Positions 12,465-23,837 of a stretch of 34,159 nt of DNA are shown one piece after another. The stretch is from the NCBI GenBank assembly GCA_000310025.1, contig FN648406.1, positions 1 through 34,159 on the forward strand, written 5' to 3'. The notes beneath the pieces were generated by a model. The model was not told the DNA's origin. It made no database searches and was given only the letters and a program-made list of their open reading frames with translations. Each line of letters begins with the position of its first letter. Position 1 is the stretch's first letter. A program made the translations under genes and the position numbers. Origin of the DNA: Ectocarpus siliculosus (taxonomy: Eukaryota; Sar; Phaeophyceae; Ectocarpales; Ectocarpaceae).

Positions 12465-12889
12465 CGTGGTCACAGGTTAACTTACCCTACAAAGGTACAC
12501 TCAAATAAACTGGCCCCGAGGGGTCCGCAAGTCAATAGAAATCAACGACAGATATTCTGGAATCCTCCACTTCCTCTGCGCGCTATGCGAGGTATCAACT
12601 GAGACTAGGAGTCACTATCTATCATGGGCCTTTGCTAGATTTTGGGATTAGCAACTGACACGAGTTTAATGTGAAGAAAAACAACAAAACAAAACAACAA
12701 CAAAATGGGCCGGAGAGAAAGAGGTACACCCCCTTGGTTCAATCTTGGTACTTCACACGCAAGCAGAGACAAGGCCATCTGGCGCAGAAAACGAGAGAAA
12801 AAAAGAGAAAAAAAAAAAAATGGAAACAATACAAGAAGAAGAGAAAATAAATTTTTGTGTGTGCGTGCGTGTGTGTGTGTATTTATTGT

Positions 12890-13530
12890 TAGCATCGACC
12901 GCGCTAACCGGCTGACCAATGAAAATACTCCGTTCTTTTCGCTGCCATGAATTGATAATCATTTTTGAAACAATCTCTTGCCAGTTCTTCCCCAGCCCTG
13001 CGTTTTTTGTTTCGGGAAGGTCATCTGGCTCAAACCCTTTGCTCTCTTTCACTCCATGTTTTCCTCCTCCATCGTCGTTTTCGTCCTCCTTTCTTCCCTT
13101 TCCCTTTCTTTGGTCTCCGTCACTCCCAAAACAATAACCCTCATTACTATCGTTGTCACCGAGATCCCAACCGATTGGCCCTGTCTGGTGGGTGGAAGTG
13201 GGTCGATCAGTAGCCCATGACGTTTGAACACACGTGTGTGTCTTTTTCATTAGCATCGACCGCGCCAACCGTGTGCATGTCTTCATAATTAGAATCTGTG
13301 CGTATATCATTCTCATGTTACAGCGACCGCGCTAAGGACTGACCGACGACAAGACGTATATCTATCTCTTGATAATGAGGATCGACCGCACTAACCGGCT
13401 GGACAATGAAAATATGCCAGTCCCAGTGCGGTGGAAAACACCAATGTGCTGTATGAGTGGCTTTGAATTACATCGCGACCGCACTGCAGAGCCATGTGTG
13501 TTTCTCCACTAGCATCGAGCCGTGTGCATG
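12890..13530. repeat. Cluster of about six short direct repeats (core ACCGCRCTAAC)
   Basis: Copies or partial copies of AGCATCGACCGCGCTAACCG lie at about 12890, 13252, 13321, 13380, 13471 and 13510. Copies at 12890 and 13380 share the longer stretch GGCTGACCAATGAAAATA with changes. Those at 13234-13286 and 13492-13540 share flanks (GTGTGTGTTT...TAGCATCGA...CCGTGTGCATG). The cluster looks like a degraded tandem or nested short repeat. Confidence 0.7.
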
Positions 13531-13755
13531 ACTTGTCATGCACTTGTGTGTGGGTGCGCGTGATTTCAGGATGCCCACCAGTGGATGTCCATCTCCAGGG
13601 GAATGCTCTTTCGCATGTAGGATCTCCGCCGTACAGCAAAAATCTCTTGCTGCAGCCTCTAGAAAGTCATCGTCTTTGCGCAAAAAATCTGCTTCTGCAT
13701 CGCGGTCCTTCCGAGGGTCCTTGATTTGTTGTAATTTCGTAATTTCGAGTAGGTT
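13468..13755 (-). other. Possible minus-strand exon, charged sequence
   Basis: An open minus-strand frame reads LLEITKLQQIKDPRKDR and then AEADFLRKDDDFLEAAARDF, a charged, helix-prone segment of better quality than neighbouring noise. No start codon or strong splice acceptor is visible. An AAG|GAC at about 13719 is a weak candidate acceptor. It could be an exon linking the 15909-16430 and 10820-11261 exons, or a transposon relic. Confidence 0.22.
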
Positions 13756-15908
13756 TTACTTGCCGAGGGGGCTACCACCACAACAACGCTTCTCTGCCCG
13801 TTCATCAGGAGCCGCAGAAAGCGTGGTCGCGTTCACCCATCACCATCAACCATCCCACTTCGAAGTCGGAGGAGGGGAGGCAGCGATAGATAGAAGGAAA
13901 GCATGCTGAGTGACGTTTTTTCCTACGGATTAAAAGTGGTACACATGTACGTTGTCATTCACATACGTTGGGGTTGTCTTCTTGTAGCGGTCGAGGGGAT
14001 GAGAACGGTTGAATGTAATGTACCGTCGAATGCATCACTGACGTTCTGGTCTGGTTCCCTCCGGAAAGAAACAAACTAGCACGCTGCTGCTGCTGCTGCT
14101 GCAAGGCGGATACCATCTCAGTCCCCCGCTTGACTGGAGTGCTATGCATAGCTTACCCAACGCGGGCCTCAAAAGGTAGATGTTTCACAAGGTATGTTTA
14201 CTTTTCTATAAAATTTCAAGAGACGTTCGACTATATTTAGATAATAACTGAGGTGTGAAGTTGATAGAACAGCAGATCGTTCTCAACAGCCCTTCGCGTT
14301 ATGACAAGAGAGGTGCAATACCGTCGGGCGTGATTGCTCCGCTCGTACAACGTTGGGACCGCACCACCATCGAAACGGGGATCCCAGAACGTGTGCATCA
14401 TGGATCAGCCCAAGGCTCTCCGGCCGATACGCAGCGATTGAGTTGTCAGGCCAGAAATGGCCGGACCAAAAAAGAGATGCAATCTGCCCGACCGACCATT
14501 TTCGAGAAATGGCGTTCTGATGGCCTCCAGCTGGTTTCTGTTCAAGCAAAGCCGTGGTCTGAGTGCGTGCACCAAGGTGCAACTGCGTTGATTGTACGCC
14601 TCAACCGCATGACGTGCCAGCGCCGAACGATAAGCAAATGATGCCGAAACAGCAGGTATTTGGTGCACTCCTTTCAGTGTTCATGCAGGCACCAATAAAA
14701 TCACACGAAAAATTGTAAAAAGAAGTGGGATACACATACACGGGCGGGCGGTGATGCAAAAAAAAATTGTAACCCCGCTAAAAAGACGCCGTGTTTACTT
14801 TCCTGTACACAGAGACACAGAGGATTGGAATGAACGCGTGCGAAGATTGGATTGAACGCGTGCGAACGGGGATGCGGTATCGGTGGGAATGCATGAAAAA
14901 TGGGCGTCGTTTGCTGGGCTGAACCAACAACGCATGTAGTGGTGGTGGTGAATACGGATGGTTGGAGGACAACGATATTGGAGACACCCCGGCTCCGGGT
15001 GGATGGCGGACGAGAACAAAACATTTGGGCGACCTACCAAAAAAATGCGCATGGATATATGTGTGTGTGTCAAGAAAGCCGATATTCCGTACATCGAGAG
15101 CAGGGCGGCTAAAGGTCGGGACGGGGGCCACATGCACGTCAAGCATCGATACTGATGTTGACTGCAAAACAGGTGCGTGCTTGGATGTTGCGAAAACGGA
15201 CGAGCCGAAGAGCCAACTGCTTTCTTTTGCGGATTTGTGGATATGGTCGCGGAACATGTTCTCTCTTCCTCTTTGAGAGGTGGGAAAAAAAGGAACCGTG
15301 CGTGTGCCAAATGCCACAGCAACTTGAAAACAGACGAACGCGCATTCCACATATCCCCAAGGTCGAAGAGTTCACTGGTTCACACCCCAAGCCAGGGAAA
15401 AGGCCAGCCTTTCATCCCGCGATGGTCAAACTGCGTTTTGCAAGCTTGGGCAAGTAAATCCTCGCCTTGACACCGAGACACAAAGCAGCAGGCTACTACG
15501 CCCCCGTTTTGTGGAAGATGCAGCGTGGTGGGGGAACAAAGCGCGCAAACAAAAACACACGCATGCTCGCTCTATTTTTGTGGCATGAATGGAGCACGTG
15601 CCCCGCAACCGTTGGACACAAATAATCGAAGGACGACCTCGGCATCGAGAACGCGAAACGGTTACCTTCGGGTCGTGAGGGACGGTGTGCCGGCAATGGG
15701 CATGGCCCTACTTGCATGTGTAAGGGAGCAAAGATGGGGCAAAGGGGGGGAGAAAACCCTTGCACCCGATTTCTTCAAAATTCCTTATCTTGCAAACAAT
15801 CTTCCTGCAGCAGACACCCATTCCGGGCGAACGAATGGGACAGAGAGCACGTGCAACCAACACCATCCACAGCAGCAGCACACGAAAGCACACGAAACAT
15901 GTACATAC

Positions 15909-16430
15909 CTCTTGCATAGGGGTGGTAGCCGAGTCCGGGTCCAGCAGTCGCCAAGGGATATCGATGGGCGGTGCAGGGGTGGGCGCTGGAGCGACCGTGA
16001 GTCGGGTCTCCAGCACGGGGGCCGGGGCATCCCCTCCCACGATATCGAGCTTGAGCTCTGGTGATGATTTTTGCCCCAAGCGAGGGAAGATTGCCATCCC
16101 GCTCGCTCCCGTTGACGAATCGCTGCTGCCCACCACGGTGGTCTGTTCCGACCAGGACACGGCCGAGACGTTGGACGTACATGTGCTGACCGGCGCTGTC
16201 CGGGACAGCAGTGCACTCTCCTCCGCCGAGAGGCGAGGGGTCGTGAGTTTCCGCGGAGAACAGGTGCCGACGGCCGCGTTGTTGTTGCTGCTGCTGCTCC
16301 CGAAATCGCTTGAACCGCAATGATGATGGCCATCGCCGGGAGCAACTTCCCGTCGTGGCTTCGGTCGCATCCAGTCGAAGAGGGGCAACTTGGCTATGGT
16401 CTCTAGCAGAGGCTTTTCGGGGCTCGGCAT
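15909..16430 (-). CDS. 5' exon of an unidentified Ser/Ala/Pro-rich protein
   Basis: The frame from ATG at 16430 (MPSPEKPLLETIAKLPLFDW) stays open for 174 codons to the donor CAAGAG|GTATGT at 15909/15908, in phase 0. It contains poly-Ser (SSSS) and poly-Asn (NNN) from repeats, many Ser/Thr/Ala/Pro residues, and ends IPWRLLDPDSATTPMQE. No known domain is recognised. The frame is open upstream of the ATG to 16562, so the start may lie further 5'. A second minus frame is also open here and gives a plausible Pro/Ser-rich N-terminus (16569-16440). A frame choice or a further exon is therefore possible. Composition suggests a regulatory, largely disordered protein, but function is unknown. Confidence 0.45.
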
Positions 16431-19346
16431 GCTGATTTTGCGGCAAGCCAGCGTACGGCGAGGCGGCGATGGGGGAAGTGGGTTGAGGAGGCGAGGAGGG
16501 CACACTCTGTATCTCTGACGGCGGCGGGAATGTATAGACTGCCTGCAGTATATAAGATCCACGATCCATCCCTTTTTACTTTTCTATCCCTGCCCACAGA
16601 TGCGAGGCGTGGTGGTATATTCCGTCAATGTTTGTCCGTAAGTACGCATACGTCAGCTTGTACATTTGCCAAGCTGTGCTGTTGATGGTTCTAAAACTCC
16701 CCCCGTCATTTATTGCCCGCTTCCCATGATGTGACTGTTTAGGTCGGAATTGATTGGCAGGGAGCGGCGAAGCCTCTTTGCCGTTGCCATTTCGGATCAC
16801 CTCTCGCCCGTGAAGCACGCGCGGTGATCAGGGGCAAGTGTCGCGCGTAGAGCAGACGGGTAGACAATAGTTGGCTTCGCGTTTGGTTGTTTGGATAGAG
16901 TGACGTCCGTACACAGCAGTACTTCATGTTCGCGAAAGGCATGCATGTGCACCAGAAGAGAAGAGAGAAGAGAGCGCAGCAAAATGTGGGACTTTGGAGT
17001 AATAATTTTTCAAAATCGAGAATATCGCACCAGACGGTTTGATTTCAAGCGTGTGGGTACTGCTGTGTGAATGAAAGATTAAGATTCGGCAGCAGGGTCA
17101 TCACGTCATCGCTCACCTGTCGTGGGCCCAAGGCGACGTTTCACCCGCAATTAGCACCAGCCGCAAGCACACGGCCGACAGAGCCGCTCTCGTCTTTTTG
17201 AGAAACGGGTTGTTACTCATCATCCCCCGGACATAATAATAAAAATGATCCATTCCAAACGAAAGGTCCACGAGTAAAATAAACAAACAACCTAACTTCG
17301 GATTTCGGTTTGTTTGGATGTTTCATCACGCAACAGCGCAGCAGCCCTGCCTACTAATAACCCACAAGTAAGTGAGTGCGACGCTTGTTTTCCTCTCAAC
17401 TGAGAGCTCCGGTCTGGGACCACATACAAGACTTAGCCCCCTGGAGCGCGCCTTTGTGAACGCCCGTTCCGTGATTCCGGACTCACTCATCTAACTCTTC
17501 TTCTCCCGTCGCCTTCCGCGATCATGTGGATATTATATGTGTACACAGACAGACCCGGATTTGTCCATATATATTCTTGTTGTGCAACGGAAACGGTTTA
17601 TTGGAAGATAAGGGCTACCATGACATTTGAAAGACAACGACTGGCTGTGGCAAGTCCATAATGCGCAGTATATCCTTGACGCAGAATGAAGAAGCGAATT
17701 TATTTGGTGCGGCATGGGGGGTGGCTGTGACAAGCTGTGAAAGGTGGGGGGTACGCAGCGGCACCTGTCTGTCTGTGTTCCTACATGTGAACCAGAGACA
17801 GACCCACTCACTGCTGGTGGCTGGCAGTGGAGTACAAAAAAGGAAGTTTTTTCTCGCACTATAACATTGATGTGATGTCGAGTGCGTCCTGTTCAACACA
17901 CACACACACGATGCTAACAATAAAGACACACGCAGTTGTTGTGTACCACTGCTAGGGAGCAGTCACCACTGCTAAGGGAGCAGCCATATACTCAAGTGTA
18001 GTGGTGCCTTTCTCTCGCCGTGTCAATTGGACGACCATCCATGTGGTACAACGAGAGGGACCCTCGACCTACATCGCCGTTGTTGTGCGCAATAATACAC
18101 GTAGTACTTCGAAATGTAGTAGTATAATCGTCCGACGGCGGCAGGCATCTCATTTTGGATCTCTTACTTACTCTCTGACCAGAGCTTCCTTGCCGTGGAG
18201 AACGCGAGGCTCTTGTTCTTCTTTGGACGCCGAGGTAACTGCTGTTTGTTGTCCAGTACCGGCAAATGCATCGACTTTTGATGGGATATTCTCTCTTTCT
18301 GGGCGCAACATAATTTATTTATTTTTCGTCTCCCTCACCGCTTGCCACAAAAATTGATTTGTAGCACTACATTTGAAGGTAGGTAGACCTACACTGCGTG
18401 TAAGACCTTCATTGTACAGGAGAATCTACGGACATTCCCCTTACACTCGAATATTCTACTTCACCGTACACTTGAGTGGCGCCTCACGAAAAAGTCGGCC
18501 CTACTACTGAAGTCTTCTAACACTGCTGTACACACCGCCGTGCGGCCAAGGATAAAAAATTACACAAAAACTTCTTGGCCATTCCCCCCCTCAAAACCGG
18601 TGCCAAACGAACAACACATTCATTCGATGCCAGAATCACGCTCGAGTCTTGATTCGCGACCGTACCATGTCCGAGAGCTCCATCAAATGCGGGTCCGGAG
18701 TTCCGACCTGCCAGAACGTGAACGTGTGAAAGAGAAAATCTGTAAAAATGCAACCTACCATCATTGCGCATGCGAGGATTGTTCAGCAGAGGGGGTAAGC
18801 AAGGGGACAAGTAGGGAGGGACACCGCCGAAATTCGAAATTCTCGAAGGGTGTAGAAGGCACCCTCGATAAAGTACAGATGGGGCCCGCAGTTAAGAAAA
18901 ATTATGTCAAGAAAAAAAGGCTCAAAATTTTACGGAAAATAAGACAAAAGGTTAAAGAAACACAGCTCAATCTCGGGCACAACATCAAAAACGTCCCAAT
19001 AAGAAACATGATCGTGCGATATCCCAAGACAAAAGAAACAAGGGGTAGAAGCTGATGGAGCGTGTCCAAAGAAACGTCCCACTGCTGCTGCTGCTGCTGC
19101 CATGCTCCCACCTCCTACCTAGCTCATGTCAACGTAATATTCGGTAGGGGCGGAGTGGATATTTTCGCGGCGCCCCCCGGGCCCCAGCGCCGCCGCGGGC
19201 TGCGCTATCCACTGCTGCTGTACCTCTGTACTGCCACAACCCCCAACGTTCGCCACGCCGAGCTGTCGGTTTAATGCTGCATGAAGGCTTCTGGCATGTC
19301 GTCTTCTTCGCCATCAGACCAAGAAAATACAGCAGGAACAGGAGAA
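16431..19346. other. Spacer with no recognised gene
   Basis: It holds a plus-strand TATATAAG at 16547-16554, a well-formed plus-strand acceptor (TCTATCCCTGCCCACAG) and donor (GTAAGT) bracketing a 38-nt piece near 16600-16637, a short tandem repeat near 17945 and a CTG run near 19083. A 171-codon plus-strand frame at 18540-19055 has A-rich, Lys-rich composition typical of chance frames. Nothing here supports a complete gene. Confidence 0.5.
17945..17987. repeat. Two-copy tandem repeat of about 21 bp
   Basis: ACCACTGCTAGGGAGCAG is followed directly by CACCACTGCTAAGGGAGCAG. Confidence 0.8.
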
Positions 19347-22300
19347 TCAGCAGGATGCGACAGCCCAAAGGAATAAGAAATCCGTTTTAAGAAATTGACC
19401 GACTTCGGCTGGTCCTTCTGCCCAGAATAAGAAATTGAGGCTCGACCCGATTTTGACGTTTCTTGCCGCCGGGCCTTGTCTGTAGTAACGACCACTCATG
19501 ACGTTCTCGATCCATTCTTGCTTCACCTGCCAAAAAAACGCGTCGACCCCCAGTGTTTACGTCTTGGACGAAAACTCGCACAGTTCTCAACAACGGCAAC
19601 ATAGAGAGGACGTGCGGACGCCGACAAGCAGACAGACATGTGACGCACACACAACGGAAGGCCGTCCCGATTAGCCCACGGTGAAAGAGCCAACATCCCC
19701 ACACCCCAACCATCGCCACCACGAGCTTACCTTCTCAAGGTATTGAGAGAGGGAGAAGAGATACTCATAGTTGGGTCCCGAAGGCCCAACCGCCAAAGCA
19801 ATGGTATCCGCGGCCTCGTCGATGGAGGGCACGTGAAAGTTCGGATTGCTTGTTGTACCCGTGTACAGCAAAGCTGGCGTTGGCACCGCGGTGTCTTCAG
19901 AACTGGTGGTGTCTTCCTTCTGGCCACCCTCGCCTGCCACGTCACATCAAAGACCCAGCAGTACATTCAGTTTCAGACATGCATGCCACATTCATTCGTC
20001 TTCGTATATACCCACCCGTACACATCAAGGAAACATATTGTGCCCCTCACATTGTACCTTCGTACCATTGAGTAGCTCGGACAAAAACATTCATCAAGGA
20101 CTGAGTACAGCTCGCAGTTTGTTGCACACTGCTGGTTGTTTGTGGCCCCTTTGACTTCCCAGAGGGGCTACCGTGCCCGCCCACGGTAATATGGAGTGTG
20201 GGGGGGGATTAAGTTATCCCAGGACCGATGCAGATGACATGAACCTTGATCATCACACACTCGTGCTGCTTCCAGCACAGTCAGGCATAGAGATAGATAT
20301 GATACAGCAGCGAACACATGTGCATGCTCTCTCTAGAGGGGCCCCGCACTTGGACCCCCAACACCATACCCACACACACACACATACTCTGCAGATCGGG
20401 TCTTGCATCCAAGTACCCAAACAGCCCGCTGCTTGATACAACATACGATCTTGATGTCCTTCGCGGACAATCATCCAACCAATTGAAAAACACAAACAAT
20501 CACTTGAGAAACGTCCTCTACCAAAACTGGCTAGGCATTTTAGCACAAAGCATGTCCATCAATTCACCTACGAACCAAATGTATTCGCCCCCTGGATATA
20601 ATCTCAAACCGTCAAGACAAAAGAATCATCCTCAGAAGAGTACCCAACAAGTATCTGCGCTACATCAGAAAAAAAAGCGTCGGAACGGCGACGGACAAAT
20701 CTGAAAAAAACGCTTCAAAAGAGTTGACACAACATCCCCCAACAAAACGAAGTTCCAACTTCTTGACCAATCAAAACGAGCATTCGGAAAGTACGGGGAC
20801 CCCAACCACTACTCGTCAAAAGATGTCAAACCTTTCCTCCAGTATAGTGTCGAAGGACCAGATCCTAAACAGCGCGCACATGAGAGTCGGTGCCGCCGCT
20901 GTTGTCAGAGAAACGACAGAACAAAAAACAGTCATGCGAACAGCCCCCCTGCTGCAACATCCCCCGAAACATACAAATCTTGGCCTCCCTCCTCTCACTA
21001 GTTTTGGCACAAGACAACAATATCAATACAACAGCCCGGGGGGTAGCCCCGGCCTCATCTGAAGCCCTTTCCTTTTCTTGTGGCCAGGGAGGGTATCTAT
21101 ATATATATATGTAGGGGTCGAGGATGATAGTATTGTTGTTCGCGGTGATAATAAGAAGTTGAACGAAGGAAAGAAGCAACACTTTTCCTCGTTCTTGACT
21201 TGGGCGTTGGCATGGGTACCGAGTCGGAAAAACGACAGGTGGTCGCCGGCCGTGACCATGGTCGCCATTGGCGTCAGATGAGGATCGGCAAGGCTACGCT
21301 TTATCGGGTAGACGGGGAAGCGTGAACCACATACTTTTCTCCTGTCGTCAAGTACGGGAGAGAATGACCGAGGGCAGCCCCGATGGGTTATTAGCGCGAA
21401 GATAGATGTGGGGTGGAAATTCTTTGTGATGGTCCAGGCACGCACGTGTTTGTCTGCAGCGCGACGAATACTGCAACCCAACGGCAAACCACAAAAGAAA
21501 CCAGAACCAGGCAAGGCCAGGCGCGAAGATCAGTCATACACGCGCATGGGCAAACAAAGTGGACTAAGGTCCGCCGAGTGAAACACACGCGGGAAAGTGA
21601 AGTCAAAATAAAAGCGGTAATAAAGGCAGTCGACCAGATAAGAAAATGAAACCTCGCGGAGTACAGAGGTACGATACATGTACCAGGTACTAGTGAAGGA
21701 CGACGAGGAGAACGAAGGCGCTAATTTATGCCGAGGTCGGGCGATCACAAAACGCCACTCGATAAAATGCACAAACGCCGCTAAAAACAAGTGCACAAAC
21801 GAAACACCTCCATAACCATAGACACGCAAGGGGAAAGTGGCATATGCAATGCAATCCGACGAGTGAACGGCGCGTTGCAACACTCAGTCGTGGCGGTGGT
21901 GTCTTGCACGACATCGGATCGCCGGCACGGTGGGATTCTTCTTCGTTGGAGTGCTTGGCTCTCGTGTTCGCCCTCTGCTGACTGCTGACGACATAAGTTG
22001 AGGGCGTTGGCGCGCGCGGAGGCGGTTTCGTTCGTACGCATAAGCCGGTCGCCCCGGTGGTCTAGTTGGTAGCCTCGTAACCTTCTAGAAGTCAGGTCAG
22101 GGGTTGGAATCCCGGCGTAGGCGAGCTTTTCTTGCAAAGTGAGTTTTTGTACACACAACAACATCCTCCTGAGGCTACACTTCAGTGCTGGTGAATGTGC
22201 TCTGACTTCGAGCACTGCCTTTTTGCGCAGTGGTGATCGGTGAAAGTTTGAGGCATGTTTCACTCATTGTTAACAGGGCTGTGTCCTAAGTCGTCGACTT

Positions 22301-23802
22301 TCGTGCATGATTCTGTACCAACCATGGACGTGCATCCTTCCCGTCGTGGGTGCGGCTGTACATGCGACCAGTGGGGGTAAAACTGGGCGTAATGATGAGG
22401 TAGGGGTGGTTCGGTTGTTTGCGCACGGGGGAGATGTACGAATGAGACATACAACAACGGACGCGTTCTCACAAGCTGACACAAGCGTTAGCACGAAACT
22501 CGCTGAAGGGGCCGAACGGGCCCGGAGGGACAACTCTTCCAGCCCACACGAAAATCTATCGATGGAAGCTCGAGAAACATCGACCGAAGAAAAACAGCTT
22601 GCTGTTAGAGAAGAGACCGGAGATCGCCTACTCTAAAATCAAGTGAAATGCAGAGAGTGGGGTAAAAAAAGTGGGATCGGAAAAAGTGGGGTCGTTTTCG
22701 AAGATAGGTTCTGAGAATATCGGCGACAGAAACTGAATCCCTATCGGGCTTCAGAACCAATAGCAATACGCAACAGCCCCCCACCTGGAACATTTCCCCG
22801 AAACATACATGTAGATCTGCCTGCGCTTTCTTCCTTTCCTAGTCAGTCAACAGAAGATCTCAAAACATCAAAGTGCACGAAACAGTCCCCCAGCCGAACT
22901 TGCCCTGCATGCATAAAGAAAAATATGTACTACGCATTCGCTGGTGTTGCGTCTGAAACCATGACAACACATTCCCTCCCCCTGATTCTTGGAGGAAAAC
23001 ACAACAAAACGAATAAAAAGAAAACATCATAAAAACAAATCCAACTTGCGAAAGCACTCTGCTCAGCTGGTACTGTGGCTAGAAACATTGTACACAAATC
23101 CCCCCCCCATGGTTCTTGACAGCAATGCAAACAGTAGATTAAGACAGTTATCTTTGAATTCCGCACGTCACTCAAAAATTTGGGTCCAAAATTACATAAG
23201 TCAAAACCCAGAAGAACTACTTGTAAACAACACCAAACACAAACGAGAGTAACGTACAAAACAACGCATTGTCTCTCGCAGGCGATCATGTGGCGCTGTG
23301 GGGGCGCATGGGAGGGGGCGGGGGGCGGGGGGGGAAACAGACAAGGGTAGACACTCCCCCCGCTCGCGGGTCCTCATCCCCGCTCGCGCTGTCGCTCCTG
23401 CCGTTGAGCACGTCGATGCCGGTGGCGCTGCTGCCGCCGATGTCGCTCGGGCCGATGCCGCCGCTCCCGTCGCTGCCGCTCCCATTGGCACCGCTCCCGC
23501 CGTCGCAGCTCTGGCCGAAGCCGCCGCTGCCGTCGCCGCTTTTGCTGCCGCTGCGGCTGCCGACGGGGCTCTGGCCGAAGCAGCCGCTACCGTCGCTGCT
23601 CCTGCTGCCGTCGCTGCCGCTGACGGGGCCGCTCGGTGAATCACCCCCCGGCATGCGCCCATCCAACTCTAACTCGGTCGCACGGGAGGTCCGCTCCCAG
23701 CACGGCCCGCATGGTCGCTCTCCTCCACCGGGACCGCTTCCCTCTGTCAAAGGGATGCGTTGACGCTCCAACCCAGGCCGCGCCGTCTCCGCCGTCGCCG
23801 CT

Positions 23803-23837
<35 letters not shown>

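Larger units (their letters stand above)
11262..15908. other. Repeat-rich region, spacer or long intron(s)
   Basis: No complete gene is recognised. It contains the second dispersed-repeat copy, a cluster of ACCGCRCTAAC repeats, a CTG run near 14084-14103, a possible minus-strand exon near 13.5-13.75 kb, and a 128-codon plus-strand frame at 14255-14641 with no recognisable motif. If the exons at 15909-16430 and 10820-11261 belong to one minus-strand gene, most of this is intron. Confidence 0.4.

Noticed and set aside
16547-16637. TATATAAG followed by a plus-strand acceptor, ATG and GTAAGT donor around a 38-nt piece
   Set aside because: No further plus-strand exon with recognisable content follows, and a TATA box directly before an acceptor is contradictory.
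18540-19055. 171-codon Lys-rich plus-strand frame
   Set aside because: A-rich DNA produces it, with no domain, splice support or neighbouring exon.
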